The notes: generated by a model from the sequence alone, not told the origin. Shown: positions 16,288 to 25,639, numbered from the stretch's first letter. The stretch is DNA of 64,000 bases from Clostridiales bacterium UBA1316 (GCA_002307055.1 DBTM01000061.1:62001-126000); one strand, 5' to 3'. Made by a program: numbers and translations.

Positions 16288-18450
16288 TTATTTTTCCTTA
16301 TTAGGAGCAATCCGTTTGATGAGATTCTTCAGCCAAGTGAGCGGATTGCCAGCAAAATGACTCGTCGGCGGCGCTTCATGCGCGGCGGTTATCAAGGCTT
16401 CCTTCATAAAGTATTCCTGGCAGTTGAGCTGGTCACCGTTATCGGTTTCCATCGTGTAATTGCCGTCTGGTCCCAATTTCCAAGCCTTGACGTTGTCTGA
16501 AAGCTGGATTTGAAGGATGTTCAGTAGGGCGTTTCGGATATTTTTGTCGAGTACCGGACAGGCGACCTCAATCCTGCGCTCCGTGTTGCGGGTCATCAGG
16601 TCAGCTGAAGCAATAAACATTTTCAGACCGATACCGCTGCCGAAGCAATAAACGCGTGCATGCTCCAGAAACCGACCGATGATGCTCGTCACAGTGATAT
16701 TGTCTGTTTTTCCGGGGATACCGGGAATGATGCAGCAAATACCCCGGATAATAAGCGAGACCTTGACGCCGGCGCAGGATGCCTCGCTGAGCTTGTCGAG
16801 CGTATTCCTGTCGGTGAGTGAATTCATCTTCATGATAATACCGCATGGCAGACCCTTTTTGGCTTTATCGATCTCGTCGTCAATGAGAGATAGGAGGGTG
16901 CTCTTGAGCCATGTCGGCGCTATTAAGAGCTGATTATAACGGCCTTCAAGATTTGAAATGAGCATGTTTTTAAAGAATGTGTTCGCATCGTTGCCGATAA
17001 CCTCGTTAGCAGTGATCAATGAAAAGTCGGCATACAGCTTTGCTGTCTTTTCGTTGTAATTACCCGTACCGATCTGGGTAATGTATTGGAGCTTGTTCTT
17101 ATCATGGCGCGTGATGAGGCATACCTTGGAGTGGACCTTATACCCCTTGAAACCGTATATAACCTTGCAGCCAGCTTCTTCAAGACGTTCTGCCCATTCG
17201 ATATTGTTCTGCTCATCAAACCGCGCACGCAGTTCCATAATAACGGTGATGTCCTTATTATTTTCGGCTGCGTCAATGAGATATTGAGCCAGCCGCGACT
17301 TCTTGTCGAGCCGATAAAGCGTGATTTTTATGGCGATGACAGCCGAGTCGGCAGCGGCTTCCTTGACAAGCTGGAGGAACGGCTCCATGCTCTCATACGG
17401 ATAACTGAGCAGCATATCCTTCACCATGGCCTGTTTTATCGTGCTCTCGTTCTGTTTTAAATCAGTTAAATATGGAGGGACATACGGAGTATATGTAACA
17501 GCTCTTTTTACCGCTGCGGGCAGCTGCTCCTCTAAAGCGTAAACATAGGACATCTCCAGCGGCGAAGCGCTGTGGAAAACCTGTGTCTTATCGATATCAA
17601 GCTTTGAAGACAGATAGTTTGTGAGTGCTCTCGAACAGCCGTACGTCACTTCAAGCCGAACGGCGGAAAGCCGTGATCTCTTTTTAAGGATTTTTTTCAT
17701 ATGGTGACGGAAATCTTCTTCAAAATCATATGTCTCATCATCGGGATTTATATCGGCGTTTCTGGTAACGGAAATGATCGATTTTTCTACGACTGAATAC
17801 ATCTCAAATATTTTCTCTGCATATTTGAGAATAATATCCTCGACAAGTATATACCGTGCCAGTCCGTTTTTAAGAAACACGATTCGATCTAAAATTTTAG
17901 GAACGGGTATAATGCCAAATTTACCGACATCCTTCGATTTAAGTATGACGGCAATATTGAGTGACTTGTTTTCAATATGCGGGAACGGATGATGCGTATC
18001 AATAACCTGCGGAGACAGAACAGGGAAGATAACACGTTCGAAATAGCTGTCGATAAACTTTTTGTCTTCGTCATCGAAATCTTTAAGATCGACCCGCGCA
18101 ATGCCCAGCTTTAAAAGCTGACGCTCAAGGTCATTAAATGACGCGTCTTTTTTTTTGTAAAGAGGAGGAAGCGCCTTGAAAATTTCCCTGAGCTGCTCCT
18201 TAACCGTCATTCCGGATTTACCGTCAATATGTGCTTCATCTATGATGGATAAATCGTAAAGACTGCCGACGCGAATCATAAAAAACTCATCAAGATTGCT
18301 GACAAAAATTGAAACAAACTTCAGCCGTTCCAGCAAAGGCACGGCTTTATCATTGGCGAGCTGCAGGACGCGATCATTGAATTTCAGCCAGGACAGTTCT
18401 CTGTTAATCGTAAAGCTTGTATCCAACATAAACTCCCGAGCTTGTATCAT
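16288..18450 (-). CDS. ppk: Polyphosphate kinase 1
   Basis: A 720-residue enzyme that reversibly builds inorganic polyphosphate from ATP. It shows the N-terminal NRELSWLKFNDRVLQLA typical of PPK1, ELRARFDEQNNIEWAERLE, and the catalytic phospho-histidine in GYKVHSKVCLI. A C-terminal block with the second histidine motif follows (SADLMTRNTERRIEV). Full length for the family. The ATG at 18450 overlaps the ppx stop (ATGA); an internal ATG at 18429 behind GGGAG is a possible alternative. Confidence 0.97.
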   Translation of the reverse strand: MIQAREFMLDTSFTINRELSWLKFNDRVLQLANDKAVPLLERLKFVSIFVSNLDEFFMIRVGSLYDLSIIDEAHIDGKSGMTVKEQLREIFKALPPLYKKKDASFNDLERQLLKLGIARVDLKDFDDEDKKFIDSYFERVIFPVLSPQVIDTHHPFPHIENKSLNIAVILKSKDVGKFGIIPVPKILDRIVFLKNGLARYILVEDIILKYAEKIFEMYSVVEKSIISVTRNADINPDDETYDFEEDFRHHMKKILKKRSRLSAVRLEVTYGCSRALTNYLSSKLDIDKTQVFHSASPLEMSYVYALEEQLPAAVKRAVTYTPYVPPYLTDLKQNESTIKQAMVKDMLLSYPYESMEPFLQLVKEAAADSAVIAIKITLYRLDKKSRLAQYLIDAAENNKDITVIMELRARFDEQNNIEWAERLEEAGCKVIYGFKGYKVHSKVCLITRHDKNKLQYITQIGTGNYNEKTAKLYADFSLITANEVIGNDANTFFKNMLISNLEGRYNQLLIAPTWLKSTLLSLIDDEIDKAKKGLPCGIIMKMNSLTDRNTLDKLSEASCAGVKVSLIIRGICCIIPGIPGKTDNITVTSIIGRFLEHARVYCFGSGIGLKMFIASADLMTRNTERRIEVACPVLDKNIRNALLNILQIQLSDNVKAWKLGPDGNYTMETDNGDQLNCQEYFMKEALITAAHEAPPTSHFAGNPLTWLKNLIKRIAPNKEK

Positions 18451-19364
18451 GACAGTTCACCGCCGATTACTTTTTGATAAAGATAACCTTCCCTGACACC
18501 GCAGGTGCTCACGATGATCTTTTTCACTTTAAACTGCGATGCGATTGTAGTCAGGACAATCATGCCGGTGATGACGGTGTGGATGCGGTCCGGAGCCAGC
18601 TGCATGACACGCCGCATAACCTCGTTGGGGTCCTTTTTATAGACAGACAGGACCTTCGTCAGCTTGTCGCAGTCCATCAACATGTTATCAGATGACAAAT
18701 TATACATATCATTGTATATTTTTCTCGCCGCTCTGACCGTTCCGCCCACACCGCATATTATTTTTTGATTTGCAGCCTCAAAATCATTCAGTTTTGTGAT
18801 TTCACTGAGGACATCCTGCTTTATCTTTTTGTATGCCGCTTCATCCGGAATGATGGATGATACATGCTTTAATGAAAGATTAAGTGAACCGACCGGGATA
18901 CTGACGGCATCGGAAAAGACCCTGTTTTCAAAGCAGACAAGCTCTGTGCTTCCTCCGCCGATATCGACCAGGAGGCCGGATTGGATGTCGGCTGCGTGGA
19001 TAGCACCGTAAAAATCCAGCGCCGCCTCATCCTCGCCGGAAAGCAGTTCAACATCGTATCCCGTGTCTGCTTTTATCGCCGCAAGAGCCTCAGCAGTATT
19101 TGTAATATTGCGCAGAGAGGCTGTTGCGAAGACATATGCCTTTTCAATCCCAAAGTTCAGGATGATATCTTTAAAGTTATTAAGAACGGAGCAAGCCTTG
19201 CCAATACCTTTTTCCCCCAGTGTACCGTTTGTGACATACCCAAGCAGCCCGGCAACAGACTTTTTGCTGAGCAGCAGTTTTGTCTGGCTATTTTCATACT
19301 TATATATTGACAGCCTTATGGTGTTGGACCCCAGATCGACAATTCCGCAAATCATAAAATTCAT
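18447..19364 (-). CDS. ppx: Exopolyphosphatase / Ppx-GppA family phosphatase
   Basis: A 305-residue enzyme of the ASKHA fold that degrades polyphosphate or pppGpp. Diagnostic blocks are IVDLGSNTIRLSIY at the N-terminus, the phosphate-binding VDIGGGSTELV, and CGVGGTVRAA. It is the short form lacking the C-terminal HD domain. It is first in a two-gene operon with ppk, so the same transcript makes the polymer-building and polymer-degrading enzymes. An ATG nine bases later (19355) is an alternative start. Confidence 0.92.
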   Translation of the reverse strand: MNFMICGIVDLGSNTIRLSIYKYENSQTKLLLSKKSVAGLLGYVTNGTLGEKGIGKACSVLNNFKDIILNFGIEKAYVFATASLRNITNTAEALAAIKADTGYDVELLSGEDEAALDFYGAIHAADIQSGLLVDIGGGSTELVCFENRVFSDAVSIPVGSLNLSLKHVSSIIPDEAAYKKIKQDVLSEITKLNDFEAANQKIICGVGGTVRAARKIYNDMYNLSSDNMLMDCDKLTKVLSVYKKDPNEVMRRVMQLAPDRIHTVITGMIVLTTIASQFKVKKIIVSTCGVREGYLYQKVIGGELS

Positions 19365-19523
19365 CCATTCTGCCGCCGCCGCGGCAATATGCTGATTTTT
19401 TGGCGCAGCGTATAATATATAGACTGCTCAATGACAAATTATCATATTTTCTGCAATTATTATACACCCACATCATGAATTTATAAATGTTGGCTCTATG
19501 ATATCGGCTCGATGTTAAATGTG

Positions 19524-19560
19524 TTATCTGTGAAATGTAAAATTTACATTTCACAGATAA
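19524..19560. repeat. Perfect 37-base palindrome
   Basis: TTATCTGTGAAATGTAAA (19524-19541) and its exact reverse complement (19543-19560) flank a single base. It is A/T-rich with no T-tract outside the stem. It lies between divergent promoters, so an operator for a large dimeric or tetrameric regulator or a cruciform are possible; a bidirectional terminator is less likely. Confidence 0.75.
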
Positions 19561-19638
19561 GCTAAAGACGCCTTATGTCAATTAATTCAGCGAAGAATTT
19601 TGCATTTGGTATCAAACGGCGATTCGTATGAATATGTC

Positions 19639-19667
19639 TTGTGAACGTATTTCATACGTCGTATAAT
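19639..19667 (+). promoter_or_regulatory. Promoter of the EEP-family gene with internal dyad
   Basis: TTGTGA (19639-19644), 17-bp spacer, TATAAT (19662-19667). The spacer contains the perfect dyad ACGTAT-TTC-ATACGT (19645-19659), a likely repressor site. Confidence 0.6.
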
Positions 19668-19742
19668 AAATATATAAGTAAAGATCCGAACGGGCGGAGC
19701 GTTTGAAAGCGAGATATTAAATAACAAGGAATGGTTATAACC

Positions 19743-20834
19743 ATGAAGAAAGTATTTAAAATCGGCGGAATTGTTTTATTGTGCATCGTTTTGGTAATCG
19801 CGGGTTATGTCGCTTATGTTTTTATCGACTATCACCGGCTGGCAGACAATATCCAGCTCGATGTTAAGAATGCCGTATCAGGTCCCGTAAAGACAAATGC
19901 GGTCTATACGCTGACAACGTACAATGTGGGTTTCGGTGCTTACAGCAGAGACTACAGCTTCTTTATGGACGGGGGGAAATATTCATGGGCTTACAGCAAG
20001 GATGAGGCGATCAAAAATATCAACGGCGCGGCGGCTGTAATAACGGCAAAAGACCCTGATTTCGCATTTTTTCAAGAGGTCGACACGGATTCAACAAGGA
20101 GTTATCATGTCGATGAGACGGAGCTGCTCGGAGGGCACTTTCCCGGTTATGCTGCCGTTTACGCGCAGAATTATGATTCACCGTTTTTAATGTACCCGTT
20201 GCTGCAGCCTATTGGTAAATCCGTATCCGGTATTGTGACATACTCAAAGTTTGAAATAACCTCCTCGCTTCGCCGGAGTCTTCCCGTTGAATCCGGTTTC
20301 ACCAAACTCCTGGATCTCGACCGCTGCTATGACATGACGAGGATTCCTGTATCAAACGGGAAGGAGCTCATTCTGATCAACCTGCATCTTTCGGCCTATA
20401 CGAAGGATGTCACGATTGGTGAAGCACAGCTTAAACAGCTGTTTGAAGACGCAAAACGTGAGTACGATGCGGGAAACTATGTCGTCATCGGCGGAGATTT
20501 TAATAAGGATATCCTCGGCGATGCACCGCAGCTTTTCCATACGAAGACCGATGTTGCCAATTGGGCCAAGCCGCTGAATAAAGCGCTGATCCCCATTGGA
20601 TTTTCCGCACTCAGACCGGAAAATGCCGCGGATATCCATCCCACCGCGCGCGATTGCGATACGGGCTACAAAGAGGGCGTGACATTTGTTACGGCGATTG
20701 ACGGCTTTATTATCTCCGATAACGTTACCCCAGTACATGAAGAAACCATTAACACCGACTTTATGAATTCCGACCACAACCCCGTGCTGCTGCAGTTCAG
20801 TCTAAACACATCTGATATCAAAAGCAGTACCTAG
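19743..20834 (+). CDS. Membrane-anchored endonuclease/exonuclease/phosphatase (EEP) family protein
   Basis: A 363-residue protein with one N-terminal membrane segment (about residues 4-27), placing the catalytic domain outside. The EEP fold is seen in LTTYNVGFG, FFQEVDTDS (metal-binding Glu), LINLHLSAY (His), IGGDFNKD (Asp/Asn) and NSDHNPVLLQF (catalytic Asp-His). Family members hydrolyse phosphodiesters in nucleic acids, inositol phosphates or sphingomyelin; the substrate is not deducible. The start at 19743 has AAGGA about 12 bases before it; the ATG at 19731 overlaps that site. Confidence 0.88.
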   Translation: MKKVFKIGGIVLLCIVLVIAGYVAYVFIDYHRLADNIQLDVKNAVSGPVKTNAVYTLTTYNVGFGAYSRDYSFFMDGGKYSWAYSKDEAIKNINGAAAVITAKDPDFAFFQEVDTDSTRSYHVDETELLGGHFPGYAAVYAQNYDSPFLMYPLLQPIGKSVSGIVTYSKFEITSSLRRSLPVESGFTKLLDLDRCYDMTRIPVSNGKELILINLHLSAYTKDVTIGEAQLKQLFEDAKREYDAGNYVVIGGDFNKDILGDAPQLFHTKTDVANWAKPLNKALIPIGFSALRPENAADIHPTARDCDTGYKEGVTFVTAIDGFIISDNVTPVHEETINTDFMNSDHNPVLLQFSLNTSDIKSST

Positions 20835-20851
20835 GTACCCGGACACAGCAC

Positions 20852-20880
20852 AATTCCCCAAGAAAGGAATGGTCATATTT
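20852..20880 (+). promoter_or_regulatory. Shared 29-base translation leader, copy 2
   Basis: These bases differ from copy 3 before sufC (minus strand, 41632-41660) at only two of 29 positions, and from copy 1 at four. The leader includes AAAGGA and an in-frame ATG GTC ATA TTT just before the start codon. Confidence 0.6.
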
Positions 20881-22335
20881 ATGAAAAAACATCTGGCATT
20901 ATTGATGGTCCTTGTGACCATCGTGTCCTTATCAGCCTGCTCGTTGACGCCGGATAAAACAGAGCCGTCGAAAATACCGCAATCAGCAGAACCCACCGAG
21001 GCTTCACCATCACCCTCTGCGAGTCTTTCTACGCCGGAGTCGGCTACAGCACTGTTTCTGGAGGGTGATCCGTCAGCGGCTAATATCAGTAAATATTTAA
21101 GCTATAACGCGTCGCACTTTTCGGCGGAAGACGGCGACCTGCTTCTGGAAAGACTGCTGCTGGAGCAGCTTGACATCGCTTTGTATATGAACAGCAAGAT
21201 ACTTGATGACGCGTATATGACAACGCTCAACCAGACGCTCGGCGGTGTGCTCGATGTTTCTAAAATACCCAACATAATCAATGATGCCGTTCGGCATGAT
21301 TTTAAAATGGCATCTGATAGTTTAATGACAATAGTACGTTATGAGGAAACGCCGGTGTTTGAACCGGATTGGGCAGCGCTCGAATTGATGAAGGCTTCGT
21401 TCAGCACGCAGGCTGGTGTTATGATCGACTATCAAAGCAGATTGCAGGGACGGTATTATTACAGTGATGACCTCTACAATTTCAACTTGCTGGCTGCCGA
21501 CATTGCGGCGGTGGAGCAGGCGATCAAAAATACGGACGGTGGTTTTGTACGCTGGCAGCTGGAGCATGTGTATTCCGTTCAAATGGGGAGACTCCTCTAT
21601 GGTCCCGAGGGATCATATTTAAGCATGTTCATTACCGGCGACAAAAAAATTGTCTCCAACATTGCCAAATTCGCCGGTCAATATACCGACAGCAAGCTTG
21701 GCATCGTTTGTAAAGGACTTATCAAAAAGCAGAGCGAAGGCCAACAAGCAGTTACGGATTTTATATCGGACAGCCTTATTTTTCCGCCGGGAGACACCAG
21801 AGAAATAACAAATTTCAATACCGATTATAACGGAGCGAAGCTGGAGATTCTCCAGGTTACAGGAATGCAGGACAACGCGGTAATGGAAAAAATAAACGCA
21901 GCAATAATGGATACTGCCAAAACTCTTGTAAAATCCGGAATAGCCGATCAGAAAGTGAACTGCTATATCGGTTTTACCAATGATAAATATATGAATCTAA
22001 CTTTTTCATACAGTTATACTGTTGATAAAAAATCAGATCATTACGCTGAGTCTTATCTCATGCTTGACGTGAAAACTGGTGCGCGTGTTTCTCTTAATGA
22101 CTTAACCGGTCAGCCTTTCAAAGCTTATAAAGCCCAGCTGCTTGAAGCTGTGAATAAAACGAACGTCTCAAACGGGACAGATATTTTAATGGATTTGAAA
22201 GAGCCTGTGATCTTTGCGCTTGACAGAAGCGCCATGATTATATCCGTAACCTCTGACGCCAGCCAGTATCCGGATTCATACACCGTGACATGGAATGGCC
22301 TCCGAAGCATTATGGATATAACACAGCTATATTAA
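20881..22335 (+). CDS. Large lipoprotein with C-terminal DUF3298-like region
   Basis: A 484-residue exported protein. The lipobox is SLSAC at about residue 20, then a Ser/Pro/Thr-rich linker. Residues about 55-300 form a helical domain of unknown type. The last ~170 residues (VTGMQDNAVMEKINAAIMD, then YLMLDVKTGARVSLNDLTG) resemble the DUF3298-type domain of the lipoprotein at 4542. It may share a transcript with the EEP protein 46 bases upstream. No function can be assigned. Confidence 0.75.
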   Translation: MKKHLALLMVLVTIVSLSACSLTPDKTEPSKIPQSAEPTEASPSPSASLSTPESATALFLEGDPSAANISKYLSYNASHFSAEDGDLLLERLLLEQLDIALYMNSKILDDAYMTTLNQTLGGVLDVSKIPNIINDAVRHDFKMASDSLMTIVRYEETPVFEPDWAALELMKASFSTQAGVMIDYQSRLQGRYYYSDDLYNFNLLAADIAAVEQAIKNTDGGFVRWQLEHVYSVQMGRLLYGPEGSYLSMFITGDKKIVSNIAKFAGQYTDSKLGIVCKGLIKKQSEGQQAVTDFISDSLIFPPGDTREITNFNTDYNGAKLEILQVTGMQDNAVMEKINAAIMDTAKTLVKSGIADQKVNCYIGFTNDKYMNLTFSYSYTVDKKSDHYAESYLMLDVKTGARVSLNDLTGQPFKAYKAQLLEAVNKTNVSNGTDILMDLKEPVIFALDRSAMIISVTSDASQYPDSYTVTWNGLRSIMDITQLY

Positions 22336-22373
22336 TCCTAAAAACGAACTGAAAAGAACAAATAGGAAATAAA

Positions 22374-22415
22374 CCCAACAAGAACGGCCTGCGAAAGCAG
22401 GCCGTTCTTGTTGGG
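22374..22415. terminator. Strong bidirectional terminator
   Basis: A perfect 19-bp stem (22374-22392 with 22397-22415) closed by a GAAA tetraloop, between convergent genes. It is GC-rich in the upper stem. This is among the most stable hairpins in the window. Confidence 0.85.
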
Positions 22416-22445
22416 AAGTGGTATAAATATATAATAAACGGCGGC

Positions 22446-23192
22446 TTAATTGCCGGTCGCAGCCGAACTGCCGTTAGCATTGCTGCCGGAAGCGTCGCCA
22501 CTTGGTGCTCCGCCGCTGCCCGGTCCGCCGCTGCCGCCCGGTCCGCCGCCGCCGCTGAAACTATCAACAGTGATAGCCGTTACCGATGTGCCGGACATTG
22601 TCACTTGAATAATATCGCCAACCTTGATATCGGAGAGTGTGCCGGTCTTCTGGCTGTCTTTGGAGGCTATGGAGATAACGGTTGATGACGATACGGTGAT
22701 TGTCTGTGTCTCGCCTGTCGCCGTGAAGTTGTTTAAGCCGCCGAAATTCTGGTCTTTACCACCGGACGCGTTTGCCCCGGTATTCGCGTCTTGACCGGAT
22801 GGATTGCCCGACGGCGCTGCCGGTGTAGCGTTTCCGGCAAATGAATTATCTGAGCCAGCCGGTGCGTTTGCCGACGCGGTGGCTGCAGCATCGGCGGAAC
22901 CGCCGGATGCCGGTTTACTAAGCGATTTCTGATCGGACGGCATCGAACCGGAAGGCTGCTGACCGTCCGATTTTGAACCGGTGGGTTCGTTTAATGTGCC
23001 GATAGTGATAGTGATTGTACTGCCGTCAATACTTTTAACCTGCCCAGTTACAGTCGGAGAGCTGGAGGCAGAAGCCAAGCTGCTACTGCTACTGCTACTG
23101 CTACTGCTGCTGCTGCTTGCACTTTTTGCACAGGCGGTAAGTGAAACAACGAGCAGCATAACGCTGATGAGAGCAATGATCTTTCTTTTCAT
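22446..23192 (-). CDS. Low-complexity lipoprotein with polyserine tract
   Basis: A 248-residue exported protein. The lipobox is SLTAC at about residue 20, followed at once by about 15 consecutive serines encoded by near-perfect AGC/AGT repeats. A short beta-rich piece VTGQVKSIDGSTITITIG follows, then a Gly/Ala/Ser/Pro-rich middle. A second beta piece (QTITVSSSTVISI; LSDIKVGDIIQVTMSG) resembles DUF5666-type OB-like domains, and the protein ends in a Gly-rich tail. No enzyme motif is present. The DNA repeat could expand or contract by slippage. Confidence 0.8.
   Translation of the reverse strand: MKRKIIALISVMLLVVSLTACAKSASSSSSSSSSSSSSLASASSSPTVTGQVKSIDGSTITITIGTLNEPTGSKSDGQQPSGSMPSDQKSLSKPASGGSADAAATASANAPAGSDNSFAGNATPAAPSGNPSGQDANTGANASGGKDQNFGGLNNFTATGETQTITVSSSTVISIASKDSQKTGTLSDIKVGDIIQVTMSGTSVTAITVDSFSGGGGPGGSGGPGSGGAPSGDASGSNANGSSAATGN
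23056..23125. repeat. Trinucleotide repeat tract coding polyserine
   Basis: Runs of CTGCTA and CTG units on the plus strand encode a serine stretch after the lipobox on the minus strand. The tract is a candidate for length variation between strains. Confidence 0.7.
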
Positions 23193-23315
23193 AAATTATA
23201 GTCCCTTCATCTTTTTGTAGTTTGCCTTTAGTCTGTGAAACACATTATAAACGAAAAAAATGGAAGATGTATAAACATTATATGTCCGGGAACTGAAATA
23301 TCTTTAAGCTTTTGT

Positions 23316-23347
23316 GGCGGCGGAACCTAATCCGCAGCCTTTTAATA
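23316..23347 (+). terminator. Orphan terminator-like hairpin between divergent genes
   Basis: A 9-bp stem with one mismatch (GGCGGCGGA at 23316-23324, TCCGCAGCC at 23331-23339) is followed by TTTTAAT. No gene ends here, so it would act on a leader or small transcript read rightward into the gene at 23429. Confidence 0.4.
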
Positions 23348-23428
23348 AAAAAATGTAAAAAAGCATGAGAAGCTGCATTCTGCCAAATACTATAGATAGC
23401 TCACTTGAAAAGCGGAATTGGAGACATT

Positions 23429-24538
23429 ATGAAAAAGCTTAAAGTTCTATTCTGCGCTGTGCTTATTACCGCTGTACTGACAGGCTCAGCATCGGCAGTG
23501 AATTTTGACAGCGCAAAGAACAAATTCGATTTTGCAGGCAATGTTATGTCCGATAAATACGTAGAAGGCGACTATGTTGCTTTCGGCGGAACAGTCAAGC
23601 TGGAATCCGGCGTAACCGGTGATATCGTCACCGGCGGCAGAAATATTATCATTACCGATGATAACGCCGTGCAGAATATTTACGCCGCCGGCCAGTATAT
23701 TACCGTGCGGGCTAAAAGCGCCCGCAATATCTACGCCGCAGGCGGTGATATTACAATTAATGCCGGTACCGATGTCAAGGGCGCGTACCTGATCGGCGGT
23801 ACCATCAGCTTTGGCGGTACAGCGGTGGATGTTTATATGGCCGGTGTGTCTGTGACAATTGACGGAACAATATATGAGAATCTTTCTGTCCGAAGCGAAC
23901 ACATCACGTTTGGTAAAAATGTGACAGTGAACGGCCATGTCACAATATACGCAACAGTAAAGCCGCAGCTGCCGCCAAACATAGACCAGTCAAAGGTAAC
24001 ATTCAAGAAAATCATGCATACAGAAAAGAACAATACCGAGCTCTCCGAGCGGGGGTTCAACAGGCTTCAAGTAGTCATGGCTATTATAGGTGTTGTCACA
24101 GCAATCGTTATCGCACTGCTCCTGACGCTGTTCAGAGGCGGCTATTTTAAATTAAGAGCCATGGAGTTTAAAAGCAAATGGGGCAAATCGCTGCTATATG
24201 GGCTGATCGCTTTCATAGTCATTCCTATAGGCGCACTCATCTGTATGCTGACGATTTTCGCCATTCCCATCAGCATTATTGTTATTGTGCTTTATGGTAT
24301 GGTAATTTATCTCTCGCCGGTCATTACAGGCATTATTGCCGGACGTCTGCTGATGTGCAAAATGAGTCGTTTTCTTTCGGCGAGTATCGGTGCCGCAGCG
24401 GTAAGCCTTCTTCTGCTTATCCCATTTTTAAAAATCGTCGTTTTTTTAGCATGCGCATTTTATACGCTTGGTATAATTGTTGTGAGCTTGAAGCCGCGAA
24501 AAGAGAATATCCAGGCGGAGATAAAGCCTTGCGAATAG
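23429..24538 (+). CDS. Bactofilin-like (polymer-forming) domain protein with membrane helices
   Basis: A 369-residue exported membrane protein. After a signal peptide (residues 1-23, ending ASA), about 130 residues show repeated short beta strands with Gly turns (VAFGGTVKLESGVTGDIVTG, NIYAAGGDITINAG, YLIGGTISFGG). This is the right-handed beta-helix pattern of polymer-forming proteins. The C-terminal half carries about four membrane helices. The ATG at 23429 follows TTGGAG. Similar proteins are membrane-attached, but their function is not established. Confidence 0.75.
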   Translation: MKKLKVLFCAVLITAVLTGSASAVNFDSAKNKFDFAGNVMSDKYVEGDYVAFGGTVKLESGVTGDIVTGGRNIIITDDNAVQNIYAAGQYITVRAKSARNIYAAGGDITINAGTDVKGAYLIGGTISFGGTAVDVYMAGVSVTIDGTIYENLSVRSEHITFGKNVTVNGHVTIYATVKPQLPPNIDQSKVTFKKIMHTEKNNTELSERGFNRLQVVMAIIGVVTAIVIALLLTLFRGGYFKLRAMEFKSKWGKSLLYGLIAFIVIPIGALICMLTIFAIPISIIVIVLYGMVIYLSPVITGIIAGRLLMCKMSRFLSASIGAAAVSLLLLIPFLKIVVFLACAFYTLGIIVVSLKPRKENIQAEIKPCE

Positions 24539-24570
24539 GCTTGAGGCTTATTATCAATATAAAAGCATAA

Positions 24571-24598
24571 GGCTCCGTGCGGTCAACCGCACGGAGCC
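24571..24598 (+). terminator. Terminator after the bactofilin-like gene
   Basis: A perfect 12-bp GC-rich stem (GGCTCCGTGCGG, CCGCACGGAGCC) with a 4-base loop, about 30 bases after the stop. There is no clear T-run. Confidence 0.65.
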
Positions 24599-24705
24599 CG
24601 CTGCTTATGATATCTAAATGAAATCATTTTAATATGGAGCTTTTATCAATAGAGATATCATGTATGGATTATAGGGTGTAATAAGCAGAATTTACAGACA
24701 TTTGA

Positions 24706-24734
24706 TTGACGATTGCTGACATGTTCCCTATAAT
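24706..24734 (+). promoter_or_regulatory. Housekeeping promoter of the HAD phosphatase gene
   Basis: TTGACG (24706-24711), 17-bp spacer, TATAAT (24729-24734), 45 bases before the start codon. Confidence 0.8.
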
Positions 24735-24779
24735 AAGCATAATGCGAGAAAGAAAATACAGCAGGCGGAAGTGAAAGAT

Positions 24780-25559
24780 ATGGATACAATCAGAAGTAAA
24801 AAAGGGTTTATCATCGATATGGATGGCGTGATCTATCACGGAGAGCATCTTCTCCCCGGCGTGAAGGATTTTGTTGACTGGCTGTATAAAGCGAACAAAA
24901 AGTTCCTGTTTCTTACGAATGCGAGCGGCAAATCACCAAAAGAGCTCCAACTCAAGCTATTTCGGATGGGGCTGGATGTTGATGAGAGCCACTTCTATAC
25001 GAGTGCTCTGGCAACGGCTAAATTTCTGAGCCGACAGAATCCCGGCTGCAGTGTTTATGTCATCGGCGAACCGGGTTTGTATAACGCCCTGCACGACGCA
25101 GGAATCACAATTAATGACGTAAGCCCCGACTATGTCGTTGTCGGCGAAACGAACAGCTATAATTTTGAAAAGATATGCCGCGCTTCCCACCTTGTGACGA
25201 ACGGCGCGAAGCTTATCGGAACAAACTCGGACCTCACCGGCCCGAGCGAACAGGGCATCATACCGGCATGCCGTGCGATCATGGCGCCCATAGAGCTGAC
25301 AACAGGTAAAAACGCTTATTATATCGGCAAGCCGAACCCGCTGATGATGCGGACGGGACTCGTCATGCTGGGTGTCCATTCTGAGGAGACAGCCATGATC
25401 GGTGACCGGATGGATACGGATATCATTGCCGGAATCGAGAGCGGCCTCGACACGGTGCTCGTCCTGTCAGGCGTTACAACAATAGAAATTATGGAACAAT
25501 ACCCCTACCGGCCAAGGCTCGTTTTAAACGGCGTCGGTGAGATACCGTTTACCGAATAA
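24780..25559 (+). CDS. HAD-IIA family phosphatase (NagD-like)
   Basis: A 259-residue phosphatase. HAD motifs are in order: IDMDGVIYHG (nucleophile Asp), FLTNASGKS (motif II), KPNPLMM (motif III Lys) and MIGDRMDTDI (motif IV). Length and cap position fit the NagD/AraL/PNPase-like subfamily, which removes phosphate from sugar phosphates and nucleotides. The ATG at 24780 is chosen over the GTG at 24771, because the site GGCGGAAG overlaps that GTG. It has its own promoter. Confidence 0.92.
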   Translation: MDTIRSKKGFIIDMDGVIYHGEHLLPGVKDFVDWLYKANKKFLFLTNASGKSPKELQLKLFRMGLDVDESHFYTSALATAKFLSRQNPGCSVYVIGEPGLYNALHDAGITINDVSPDYVVVGETNSYNFEKICRASHLVTNGAKLIGTNSDLTGPSEQGIIPACRAIMAPIELTTGKNAYYIGKPNPLMMRTGLVMLGVHSEETAMIGDRMDTDIIAGIESGLDTVLVLSGVTTIEIMEQYPYRPRLVLNGVGEIPFTE

Positions 25560-25610
25560 CATAACAATTCAATGCATATAAAATTCCCATATGTGGATAT
25601 ATAGAAAATA

Positions 25611-25639
25611 TTGATGTTTGTCCCATTATTTGATATTAT
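25611..25639 (+). promoter_or_regulatory. Promoter of the divergent-PAP2 gene
   Basis: TTGATG (25611-25616), 17-bp spacer, TATTAT (25634-25639), about 34 bases before the start codon. Confidence 0.65.

Larger units (their letters stand above)
19365..19742. other. Intergenic region between divergent ppx and EEP genes
   Basis: About 380 bases without a credible gene. It contains a perfect 37-base palindrome (19524-19560) and a rightward promoter (19639-19667) with a dyad in its spacer. Confidence 0.6.

Noticed and set aside
22981..23220. Frame coding a polyleucine run
   Set aside because: It is the reverse complement of the polyserine repeat and not a credible protein.
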